Positions 21,674 to 31,982 of a stretch of DNA of 64,000 bases are shown here, piece by piece. The notes below the pieces were generated by a model. The model had not been told where the DNA came from. It saw only the letters and a list, made by a program, of their open reading frames with translations, and did not search any database. The DNA is taken from assembly GCA_021234155.1 (NCBI GenBank), contig JAJEKV010000003.1, positions 20,696,386 through 20,760,385 on the forward strand. The letters run 5' to 3'. The position numbers and the translations under genes are program-made. Numbering within the stretch: position 1 is the first letter of the stretch; each line of letters begins with the position of its first letter. Origin of the DNA: Isoetes taiwanensis (taxonomy: Eukaryota; Streptophyta; Lycopodiopsida; Isoetales; Isoetaceae).

Positions 21674-22228
21674 ATTGTCTACAACCTGCTAGGTTCAAGC
21701 ATAGTTTTGTAACAGAGAGATTAAAAATAGTCCGGAGATTAAAAATTACATTATCATTATTCCAACATAGTATAGTCTAGAGATTAAAAATAACATTATT
21801 ATTATTCTAACTAATCTAAGTTCCTACGTGAACAATATATTGATAATCAAGTGTTCTGCAGGTATCCATTAACAGATCACATAAGCGAAACACATTCCAG
21901 TCATGCATTGGGTTTGAAGCTACTATTGGGTTTGATGCTACTGTTTATTGGTTTCTTTATGTTTATTTCCTAGAAAGACAAGTACTTTTCTTTATTTGAA
22001 AGTTTAATAGCATAAATCTACTGTTTTGAAGTTATTTGAAGTGTAATCTTGTCCATTTTTAACTATTTAATTAGAAATAGAGATGTATTACATGTTCTCT
22101 ATTCATTACATGCAGGAATAAAGCAACTTGAATTTTGGCAAAATAGGTCGGTAGGTTGGCAAAAAATTCCCACCTAGGTCGGCTTTCTCCCACCTAGGTT
22201 GGCAGGTCGGCGGGTCGGCCCAACTATG

Positions 22229-23357
22229 ATTGTATCTGCATGTTTCATTTTAAAACAAAATAGGATTACAGTAGCCAAAGTTGGACTGGATACGGCAGTG
22301 AGAAACAATGAGGATAAGAGATATTACTGGATGTGGCGGTGAAAAACAGTGAGAATAAGAGATAAAATGGGTGGATCCACAAAGGACGAAACCCATCTGT
22401 AAGGGAACACAACAGATTTCTTAACAAAATATACAAGTTTGCATGGTATTGAAAATCAAGAAAACTGCCAGAAACTGATACATCATCTGCTGCATGCCTT
22501 TCTGACTAGAATTAAACATGACTAACCTGAGGATTCAAACAATCATCTTCTAAGTTTTGTTAAATTCGAGTTGACAAAATCTACACTTATCGGATACGAA
22601 ATGGGCCAGAAGAAGGCCCAATAAAAAACCCTTTCGGCCAGAGAGGAGAGTGAGCTCAGAAGAGCAGTCTTTAGTATGTCTTTATTTTTTGCAAGTTTCT
22701 GTACTTACGGAACTGCCGATTTTGCCCATATACTAGAATGATTTGGATACATGTCCAAGCAAGTTGAGGATATTGTATTCGAGAGTTCACAGTTAAAACT
22801 TTTGGTACAGTGTGAAGATGGAAATTGTTTTCCGAAGTTGAATCCCTGATGATGGTGATTTTGGGATTGACGCTTTTGGAGTCGTATCCAATACAAGGCA
22901 TTTTAACAAATTCCAAAAATACAAGGGCATTATAACAATTTCAAAAAAAAGAAGGGCATTTTTTTAGATTTTCCTTTTTTTTAATTATAAAATTGATGTG
23001 GGAAAAGTGCAACTCCATCATTTACGGTGGAACTTTCAACAAAGGAAACGATGCGCGTATGTCTTTCCGAGAAGTTACACGTCCGTTTTTTCATGTTTCT
23101 TTTTGAATCCAATGAATCGGTGCAGATTATAGAAACATAGATATCTCTGAACTTGACTCCTGTAGAAGTAGAGAATTAATTACACGAACGTACCCCTTTT
23201 AAACGAGGTCATAAAAGCTTAATGTCCGACAATCTGACCATTGGCATAGTACCAGACTGGAAGATGGAAAAATCCACAATGTCCTTGGTAAAAATCCTTC
23301 TAAATGGCAAGCTACAAAGCTGAACGTATTATATGGGAGACTCTTCTGATATCCTTT
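22229..23357. other. intergenic DNA downstream of the U-box gene
   Basis: No gene was recognised. The sequence between about 23041 and 23357 is likely the 3' flank of the minus-strand gene that follows. Confidence 0.4.
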
Positions 23358-23363
23358 TTTATT
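23358..23363 (-). promoter_or_regulatory. candidate polyadenylation signal AATAAA
   Basis: AATAAA on the minus strand lies about 160 nt after the stop codon of the U-box/ARM gene, a normal distance for a plant 3' UTR. Confidence 0.45.
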
Positions 23364-23521
23364 AATAAGGATGAGAATCCCAAGATAGCAATTCCATGTG
23401 TATGATCAAGTTGTAACTTCTCATCATTTGATGATCTACCATTCTATATACATGATATGGTATGAGCATACATATCTTCTGAATCTTCTTGGGCATTTTC
23501 TGTATGAGAGATTTTGCAGAA

Positions 23522-26500
23522 TCAACGTGTTGCAAAATAATTCGACGAGCTTTGTATGAGATCAAGCTGGCTTAAAATTCTGCCAGCACTTTGCCTGACC
23601 ATGTTACATCCACATTGGGCAGCATGGATGACGTGTATCTGCGACATGTTTCCATATCGTTCTCTAAATTCTTTTAGCCTGAAAATAGTTTCCAACATAT
23701 TGATTGCTAATTCCTGAATTTCAGGATTCTCATTGCTTACTAACTTTGTCACCGATGGAATAGCTTTGGCCTCTTCAAGTACTTGACATCCATATTTCCA
23801 TCCTTCATGAGTGGTGTCTATGAGAGTACTTAAAGCATATAAGGCAGCTGCAGAATCCTGGTCCCCATCTAGTTGTCCTACTAACAAGTGCACTACATCA
23901 GCTTCAACAAGACAAAAGGATTTGGAAACTTCACATAATCCCATATGCAATCTGCACACTTCTTGCTGGGGAGCAAGGCAAAGTTTCCATCTGAAAGTTT
24001 TCACTTTCTGGCTTAAATCATAGCTGTTCTTAGATAAATTTCCAAGCGCCCTTGCTGCTCTTTGTCTGGTTATACTACTATTAGATTTCAAGAGCTTAAT
24101 AAGTGACCCCATTAGCCCAAACTCACAGAGTCTTTGCTGAGTTTCTTTCCCTGACTCTGTCAGTCTTAATATTATACGCATCACATTCTCTTCCATGGCT
24201 CTATTTTGTGATCCAATGAATTTCATAAGCACAGAAAGAACCTCAGCCCTGATTATTAGTTCTTTAAGGTCAGTCTCATCTAAAGGAATGCTTGCCAAAA
24301 TTTCTGCCGCAGCGACCTGCTCTGACTCCAGTCGATCATTCCTTATTAGCATGTCAATGATCAATTTTAAATATTCTGGCCTATTTTTCAGTGCTGAGTA
24401 TGTTTCTTTGGCATAAGTGGAAGCAAGACAAGCGAGAAGATGCATTGCATTCTTACGCATTTCTCCTTCTTCGTTTATTAATGGAAGAAGAATACTGAGA
24501 GCTTCATAATCTTTCAATTTTTCCTTGGTGATCTCACTTGTTTGTTTTTCAAATACGATTGCAAGCAATGCTCGTAATAATTGTGTGCGAACATCTGCAG
24601 GAATTAAGTCGCCCATCATTTGCAAGAATTGATAAACATAGCCTTCAAGTTCATACACGTTCTCTTCGGTTCTTTCCCATTCATTTCCATATGCTGGCAT
24701 AGCATCTGCTATAATGTAAGAAACTCCAATCTTCATCTGTTTATGGGTGCTTGCCATCATCAACAATTTTGAAAGGATATGCAAACCGCCTGATTGAATA
24801 ATCAGCTTGCCTATTGAACCAGCAACAGACAGATTTTGTAGAGATAAAACAGCATATTCTTTTTGTTCCTGATTGGTTCCATCTATCATATCTAATAAGG
24901 TCGTTACTACTGCGCTGCTTGCAATGGAAACTTTGCTTGCTACAGGTAAGGTCAATCGAGAAAGAGTCTTTGCCATGAGGAGTTTAGATTCAGCCTTTCC
25001 TGTAAAAAAAGGAAAACATTAGTAACCTTAACACTAAACTAATTACTTTTCTCATGTTACTAGATAGCATTGATCGATACTAAATTGTCCTTCGTAGTGT
25101 TTGGTGCAAATTGAGTAAAGATGTGTTGTATGATCATCCCAAGTTGCAATTGATAAAAGCTCTTAATTTTGAGAAATTCAAAGCAAACTGACCTTCTAAC
25201 AACCTCAGAACAAGAGGATCAAACAAATTAGCTTCTGCCATAGTGATAATGTCGTCGTCACTTGTGGGCAAATTTGCTAAAATTGCTTTAACGTTTTGTT
25301 TAGTATCTTCTTCTTCAGACCCCAAAAGTGTTACCAGGAACATAATGGCTCCATGTGCATGACTAATCTTATCAGTTATACTGGTCCTTTCAGAAAGAAG
25401 TCGCAACAGAAAGACTGCTTGATGAACATCCTCGTTCTGCCGAGCAAGGCATCTCACAAGTACATCAATGACTCCTTCTTTCACCATAATCTCCTGAACC
25501 ATATAGGTTGTTATGAGCTTCTAAATCAAAAGAAAAATCTTAATAGATGACTTACCTGACTTTCACAATTATCTTTCGCCAAGGTTGTCAATGCACCAAG
25601 GCTCTTCTTCCGAAGGTTTACGTCCTTGGATTCTGCTAGATGCACGAGTTTAGACATTAAATCCATTGAACAAATCTTGTATTTGTTCATATGCTCTTCC
25701 TGACACAAAGCCTGTATATCCTTCACTGCCTTTAGCTGCATTTCCTTCTGCTCAGAAGATATTGCCTTAGCGGCATTCTCTATCCGAGTTATGTAATTTC
25801 TTTCACGCCATTCAGCAATAGATTGCTTTAGTGCATAGTTGGATTTCATCTGTGTACTTTTTAGTTCTTCACCACCAACAGGGCAGCGACTGTGTCCTGC
25901 TGCAAACCATTGCTCAATTGCAGAACGCTCATATGTCTGTCCTGATGCAATCTGAACGGGATCTTTCATGACATCTCTTGTGATTGGACAGATGAACGAC
26001 TGTAGAGGAAGCATAGGAGCATCATGCATAGTCATCTGTCTAGAGGGTGGAGTCGCACTCCTTTCTGGTGTGCCACTTGGTGATCTCGTATTGCTCATCA
26101 TGGCCTTCTCCAGCAAATTTATACATTGATCAAGGTAAAGGCCATGTGCTTTTCCTCGGCTAATCTCTGCATCTGCCTTCTCAGACTTTAGTTGCACAAC
26201 TTCTTTAGAGAAGGTATCACTTTCAATAGAAGTTTCCATGCACTCTGCAATCTGCTCAGCCAATCTAGTGCATGAAGCAACATCTCTAATAATTGAATCT
26301 AGCATACCTTCATCAAGTGAATCAGATAGAGTCTGCTCTTTGGCACTCAGGTTGGGTGTGCTCTGCTCAAGCATATGCAGGGTTTCTGATGCCTTCTGCA
26401 TCAAACAATGAGAAGCAGCAACAACCTCAAGTGCTTTCTTCAAACTCCTACTGCGCTCTTTCAACTCACGAACCAATATAGGAAAACACATCAACATATG

Positions 26501-26794
26501 CACGGTGCACCAAGTGCTATATTCTTCCATCAAATTTTCCAATTCTTTAATCTCTACTTCCAACTCACTATAACCTAACCGGTCACAATCCCCTGCCCTT
26601 GTCTCCACATCTTTCGCAAAATCTTTTAGCAGCAGAGATAAATTGTCTAAGGATAATGCAAAATGAGAAAAGAAATGGTGAATTACATTCTCCTTCACTT
26701 GGCTGGCATTTCGAGCCGAAAGGGCAAGCATAGCAGTACGTTTGCTCATGTTATCGGCCCATTTAGCTGGAGCTGGAATCACAAGACTATCCAT
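23522..26794 (-). CDS. U-box/ARM-repeat E3 ubiquitin ligase (PUB43/PUB44-type), 3 coding exons
   Basis: The likely role is transfer of ubiquitin from an E2 enzyme to substrates chosen by the ARM domain, in cytosol or at membranes. Coding exons are 26794-25556, 25493-25193 and 24999-23522, with introns of 62 and 193 nt. Splice sites read CAG|GTAAGT..TTCAG|GAG and AAG|GTCAGT..TTTACAG|GAA. The spliced length is 3,018 nt (1005 aa plus stop) with no internal stop. Residues 1-235 are a helical N-terminal region. The U-box is at about 265-335: FICPITRDVMKDPV, the ..YERSAIEQWF.. stretch and a CP motif. The remainder is ARM repeats (for example LQNLSVAG and ARALGNLSK). Length and order fit plant PUB42-44 relatives such as SAUL1. 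The start is the first ATG of the exon. It is the only intact host gene in the window. Confidence 0.93.
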
Positions 26795-26803
26795 TGAACT
26801 ATA

Positions 26804-26916
26804 CTAGCAAAGAAGAGCGTCTCGTGTTATGTTTGCAATTGATGTTCAAGGACAGAACTCATGCTAGAAGTGCAAGGTACAGCCCAAATTCCATAAGCGC
26901 ACATAGTTAGGCTTAC
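26804..26916 (-). other. candidate 5' UTR intron of the U-box gene
   Basis: On the minus strand AAG|GTAAGC at 26917/26916 and TTTGCTAG at 26804 would remove 113 nt, ending 9 nt before the start codon. This is plausible for plant genes of this class but is based on consensus only. Confidence 0.35.
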
Positions 26917-27370
26917 CTTATATGCAGCACTGCAGATTACATGGAAAGGTTTAAGACTTGCAGCAGTAAGTAACAGCGACCAATTCGCCCAATTTCTTAT
27001 AAGGAACGATGCATCATCTCAAAGCTGTCCGCGGAATAGCATCCGATCCTTGATTAACAACCAATGCTCCAGATCTTTGCTTGGGTCAACCAGAGATGGC
27101 CAGATGGGACCAGAGATATTTTCAAGGACAGTTCCTGGCACTAGAGGACGCCCCACATGTGGTATATTGTACCGTGTTGTTCTAGTAGAAAACATATGAA
27201 AAGCTTAAAACTTTTTAAATCCATGCATGACTTTTGCCCCAGCAAGACCCCCCTTTTTTTTCCTAGCCTAACCCCCAGCTGAGAGGGCTCCATTTCTCCC
27301 CCTTTGTCAACATTTTTTTTGTCCTGTTCTCGAGGTAGGCTATGGCGCAGAAGAATCGTCCTTCAATCCA
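26917..27370 (-). promoter_or_regulatory. probable promoter and leader region of the U-box gene
   Basis: This is non-coding sequence upstream of the U-box start. I see no certain TATA box. It ends where degraded copia sequence begins on the plus strand. Confidence 0.3.
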
Positions 27371-27379
27371 AAGGATTTC

Positions 27380-27903
27380 AACGGTGTGTAACAGAATGGG
27401 ATGTATATGTAAAGCATGACATCACAAATTTATTCTGCTAGTTGTAGTATATGTGGATGATCTCATCATGGGGGGTAATTCCATCAGTATTATCAACTGG
27501 CTAAAGAGGACTCTCTGCTGCCAATTTTCGCACGATAGATCTTGGTGAGATTCAGACATTGTAGGCCTTCAAGTGGTACGTGATTGCACTAAATGCACTT
27601 TGTCGATTCATAACAACACACCATTGCCAAAATTTGCAAATGGCATGAAGTGGCATGGAGTTGAGACAATTCTTGAGGTTGGATATGAGCAGGAAGAACC
27701 AATTAGTTAATCTCGCTGCAAATCCCATTCTTCACAAACGGTCGAAGCATATCAGCCTTCATTATCAATTTGTGAGGGATGTAGTCAATGACACTTTGAC
27801 ATTGGAATGTTGCACTAGAGACCAAATGGCAATAGATATTCTAGCCAAATCTCTGAAATGCGTAAGCATTTCTTTGCCATCGGGAGACTCTTGGACTCTG
27901 TAG
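27380..27903 (+). pseudogene. Ty1/copia pol remnant (reverse transcriptase to RNase H end)
   Basis: YVDD (27450-27461) in the context VVVYVDDLIMGG is the catalytic box of copia reverse transcriptase. The frame is shifted just before it, and stops occur after it. The last part (27655-27903) reads NPILHKRSKHISLHYQFVR and then DQMAIDILAKSL, the terminal RNase H region (usually ...ADIFTK.L). The middle has an internal deletion. It cannot be functional. Confidence 0.85.
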
Positions 27904-27918
27904 ATAGTCTAGTTTATG

Positions 27919-28072
27919 AGAAGAACAGGAGAGTGTTGAAAGAATTTTGCTCATATGTAAAAAGATGTATATACATTGTAGAGTATAGAATATAAGATAC
28001 TGTTGTATAAATATATTTATTGGATAAATGAAAATTAGTTTTTGCTATGTTAATTTTAGCGCCATCATTCTT
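27919..28072 (+). mobile_element. copia polypurine tract and 3' LTR fragment
   Basis: AGAAGAACAGGAGAG (27919-27933) is followed by TGTTGAAAGAATTTTGC, the typical polypurine tract plus LTR start of plant copia elements. About 140 bp of LTR-like sequence remain before the next insertion. Confidence 0.6.
28068..28072. other. target-site duplication TTCTT (left)
   Basis: TTCTT before the left LTR (TGAAACGG...) matches TTCTT at 34629-34633 after the right LTR (...CGTTACA). Confidence 0.85.
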
Positions 28073-29724
28073 TGAAACGGACCTAGCCCCTTGGCCTAGG
28101 CCATTGCACCGACACGTTTAACATCTAAATTAAACATCCAAGATACTCGTATACTTGCTCAATAAATTATAGTCTCATTGATCAGATAATTACATACAAG
28201 ACCAAGCTCATCTGAGTTTGGCATGCTAACAACTCCTACTAGCTCAACAAGTCCTGAGCTTGGCATGCTAACAACTCCTACTAGCTCAACAAGTCCTCCT
28301 TATAAGTCACCGAGGATGGCTCTAGAAAACGCTCCTGCTGTCGCACCCTCATCCCTAGACTCTCCATCCGAATACTGCATTCTCAGCTCAGGACGTACCG
28401 TCTTAAACATACACAAACAACACAAGGGAGTTAGTCCACAAGGACTAAGTGGGGAGGAAACATTTCGGGAGCATCCACAACATCAACCACAAAGCAATCT
28501 AACATACCCATCAAAGATAAGAACAACAACACTTTTACCTGCTCCACTACGCCCCTGCATTAGTTAGAACTCAGGCTACAAGCATGTTTACATTCTCATC
28601 AATCATATATATGTATGCACATATGCCAAGCGTAATCCTTGGGTTGCGACCCCAAGGAGACCACTCTCTCCATCTGTTGGCTCGGATGCGGAGTTACACG
28701 GCCACCCTACCCCTCCGAAGGTGGGCCGTAAATGCAACATGCCATCCGTCTAGCCATCTAGAACGGATGCGGAGTCTCACGGCCATTCCACCCCTCCGAA
28801 GATGGTCCGTTTGCAATGCAAGATGCAACATCATCCATCATGACTTTACAAGATAGAATATCACCAATAACCTTACAAGTTGATCCAATACGAGATATCA
28901 TGAATCCTCATGCATATTACTTCCAAGAACAACCACAAAACAATGCAATACAATAGAATGAGGTTCATACCAACATATAACCTAATGACAACATCTCATC
29001 GCCACATCTCAAAGCAAGAACATGACTTCCTTAACATATAAGCAACCATAACTTCCAGGTAATACCATAATTACACTAATGTCCTAGAGACAATTCACAT
29101 ATTCTACTTCATCCTGAGGTCTAAACTCATGAGATAGACTACCACTCAGAATCTCTACTAGATAGGCCATAGCATATTCCTTGCAAATATAATGCAACGC
29201 TCATACTCCATCCATCTAGCATCATAGAATCCACCCATTACTCTATCAAAAGTACTGGCGATATATGCTTCTATGGTACGGTATCAAGCTGGCCCCTATT
29301 TATAAAGGTTGCATGGAATATCCCATATACAAGATTATAACTCTACCAAGGAAACTCTAGGGTCCCAAATTATAATCACAATACTTAAAAGGTTCGTAGG
29401 ATTAGCAATCCTCAACTCAAGTAATGACCATCTAGGCTAGCAGCAATGCACCTAGGGACACTTAACGCAACGGCTATCACAACGTTCCAAGATATAACAA
29501 CGTAGCTGGGCGACCATCTAACTATAACCTAAAGCAAGTCCGATAGTTAAAATAGAGAATCAAGTAGGGCTTCAAGACCCTAGGATAGTAATACAAACTA
29601 GATTCAATAACTTAGAACCTATCAATAATTATTCACGTAAGATTCCCATTACTATGCCTAATAAGTCCTCCAAGACTACAACTCTAAAGAATGGACTCTA
29701 CGGTTCTAATAATGCATGGTCAAT

Positions 29725-29898
29725 ATTTTAAAACATAAAGGTGTGCTAACGGATGGTTTATCTGACCCTTGTATCCCTCTTAAATAAGAGAAGGTCCAGA
29801 AGGAGTACTTATGTAAAAACTTATACCTAAGACTAGATTCGAACCTGGATCTGTGGCTTAAAGGCTCAACTGCTAACCAACTAGCCTATAAAGCTTTC
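29725..29898 (-). mobile_element. tRNA-derived SINE inside LTR
   Basis: On the minus strand the head reads like a tRNA: A box TAGTTGGTTAGC (29872-29883) and B box GGTTCGAATC (29837-29846), about 26 bases apart. The tRNA-like stretch begins GGCTAGTTGGTTAGCAGTTG. The body lacks a cloverleaf and runs into an unrelated tail, so it is a SINE and not a tRNA gene. The same unit is at about 33665-33837 in the other LTR, so it was present before the last retrotransposition. Confidence 0.65.
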
Positions 29899-30410
29899 AA
29901 TGAACTTAAGGGCAAAACAGATTCTCAAGAGCGATGTTCAAAAAGACATATTAGAGGTTTACTTTTATAGAAATACTGCCGGATTGGCAACAAGATCAAA
30001 ACTGGCCGACCTGGATGCAGAATAGGCCGAAATTCATAAGGAAGACTCTTGGTGGCATCATAACACCAAATTCAAGATCTATTCTAGCCGAAACTGCCGA
30101 ATGAGTTCGCCATAGCCGCCGATTCTACTGGAAGCATAACCAAGAAATACAACAAACCAAGCACTCATCAAATCCCCAAGCACGCATCAGATCCCCACCT
30201 CAGTTTCTCGGATTGATTCTGCTTCCGATCGACTGGGTCTGCCTTCTTTGCTTCCATTTCCTCATCGCCTTCCCATCTGCAAACTCCTTCCGGTTTCTGT
30301 TGCTGTTCTATAATTCGGCCAGCCTTTCTTTCTCTAGAGAATAGGTAGAGGAGAACAATAAACAAGATCCTTCACCAAACCAAGACACCCCCTCCTTTGT
30401 TCACATCCAA

Positions 30411-30430
30411 TATATATATATACAATGAGT
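30411..30430 (-). promoter_or_regulatory. TATA box of the left LTR
   Basis: A TATATATATATA run on the minus strand lies about 310 nt from the LTR start, with the GCATGC-rich stretch upstream. The same arrangement is at about 34331-34342 in the right LTR, where it would drive the element's transcript. Confidence 0.55.
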
Positions 30431-30437
30431 AAATCTC

Positions 30438-30530
30438 AATGCATATGCATGCTAGACAAGTGTTGTGCATGCAATCACATGCATGCATGCACATGTGCAT
30501 GTCCATGCATGCCATCTAATGCATGTTTAG
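30438..30530 (-). promoter_or_regulatory. CATGCATG/RY-motif cluster in U3
   Basis: Many overlapping CATGCA/TGCATG motifs (CATGCATGCATGCACATGTG and neighbours) lie in the U3 region just upstream of the TATA run. CATGCA is the RY element bound by B3-domain seed/spore maturation factors, and alternating purine-pyrimidine also favours Z-DNA. The same cluster is in the right LTR (34355-34442). Confidence 0.5.
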
Positions 30531-30738
30531 CATATTTTATAAGTTCACTACTCAATAATCTAACACCTTCTGCTTATATGACCTTTGCTAATGTATTTCT
30601 ATAGTTCTACTAGCATAACCCATGGATGCATATCAACAAGGTTGTTAGATAATCTACACTATCCTATATTGAGACAAAGTGAGCCACTTTCAGGTAACTT
30701 ACGAATGTCATGCACACAAGGCCACTAGGTTCGTTACA

Positions 30739-30750
30739 TTCTCCCCTTGT
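30739..30750 (-). other. polypurine tract of the LARD-like element
   Basis: ACAAGGGGAGAA on the minus strand directly precedes the 3' LTR start TGTAACG. Confidence 0.85.
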
Positions 30751-31966
30751 AAAATTTAACTCATGTCCTCATGAGTATTTGAGGTACACATGCTTCTCCA
30801 ACCTTAATATGTGGCATAACTCTATTCTGTAAGGCACTGCTTCAATGTGGTCTAAAACTTCTGCTACTACTTTTAAATGCAAAAGACTAAGCTTTAGCCA
30901 ACTCTATGGTTTTACGTCTCTTATCCGCATATGGCTTTTGGTGATTCTGAGCCTCCGCTATGTTCTGATGCAGTCTCCTCAATTGCACATTTCTGCCAGA
31001 ATAGTAGCATTATACAACAACTTCTTCATTAACCCATACAGGGTTTAAGCTGTACTATTTCCATCTAAATTGATGCAGTCCCAACTTAATCTTCCACATA
31101 CTCAAAATACAACTAAGCGCATCAATCTTGCCACTAGCATGTATAAAGTTTGGAACTAAACTTATAATGAAATTCGTATAAATTATTTACTACACATGTC
31201 CAAGCTGACGTAGCAAACAGCTGCATCATAGGGTTAATCCACTTTTTCCTACTAAGGATAAATAGCGCACTATAAAATACTAAGCCCACCATGGAAAGAG
31301 AGATACTCAGCTCGGACTAGATATGTATTCATATGACACATCTTGGGTGGCCAAATCCAAGAGTGACAAATAAAAACATAATCACATCCCCCATCTGTGT
31401 ATCTTATGGCTATACAACCCGCACAAGTAAATTCAAGGAAACCTAAAAGATTACGAACATAGTTTATTGTGACTTCTAACAAAAAGAACTTACTCAACAT
31501 AGCTAACAACTCTGTTCATGGGCCCTCACAACCCTAGCATTGATTTTGCTAGAGCACTACAACTCCCTACACATGGTCTACTTTCAAGTAACGTGGCAAC
31601 ATGGTCCACCATTAGACAATCTACTAGTTATAGAAATTTGTAGGAACATACCTTCACAATTATCATGGCCCACTGTTCATGCCTTGCATGAAAATATCCT
31701 TCTTAAAATTTCATCCTGTTTTTGGAACTTTCAACCAAGCTTAGCTCCTTGATGAACTGCATTCCATTAGCTTTTCTACCTTACATAGCATAGAATAATA
31801 ATCAAAACTCAAGATACTATCAATCCCTTAGATCTATGCTCGTTTCTTGTTCCTCTTAACTCATCTTCGCTGGTGCATTTACCAACCAATCAACCATTCT
31901 ACTTTATAGTAGAATCTCTTGAACTTTTAGGCCCTAATTCCCACGGCACGAAGGTGTCAGAACTTT
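30751..31966 (-). other. internal non-coding region of the LARD-like element
   Basis: No gag, protease, reverse transcriptase or integrase motif was found on either strand. The longest frames are under 80 codons and look random. Confidence 0.7.
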
Positions 31967-31980
31967 CCGCTCTGATACCA
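31967..31980 (-). other. primer-binding site (initiator Met tRNA)
   Basis: TGGTATCAGAGCGG on the minus strand lies two bases inside the 5' LTR end. It is complementary to the 3' end of plant initiator Met tRNA. Confidence 0.88.
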
Positions 31981-31982
31981 AC

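Larger units (their letters stand above)
20138..22228. mobile_element. putative TIR element with GGTCGG-rich ends
   Basis: The left end reads CATAGTTGGGGCCGACCTAG. The right end, in reverse complement, reads CATAGTTGGGCCGACCCGCC. Both ends carry subterminal clusters of ACCTAGGTCGG (20148-20225; 22146-22218). Such paired subterminal motifs are typical binding sites of hAT-like or related transposases. No target duplication is clear and no transposase is present. It holds two splice-compatible exons and a LINE 3' fragment, so it may be a fragment-carrying element. Confidence 0.5.
28073..30738 (-). repeat. 3' LTR of the LARD-like element
   Basis: It contains a 42-bp tandem duplication (GGCATGCTAACAACTCCTAC units at 28222 and 28262) and two diverged copies of CGGATGCGGAGT...CCCCTCCGAAG. 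It also holds a tRNA-derived SINE (about 29725-29898), a TATA run and a GCATGC-rich U3. Relative to the right LTR, it lacks about 35 bp near 28670. Confidence 0.9.

Noticed and set aside
29725-29898. A functional tRNA gene on the minus strand
   Set aside because: A and B boxes are present, but the sequence cannot form a complete cloverleaf, and the unit continues into a SINE body.
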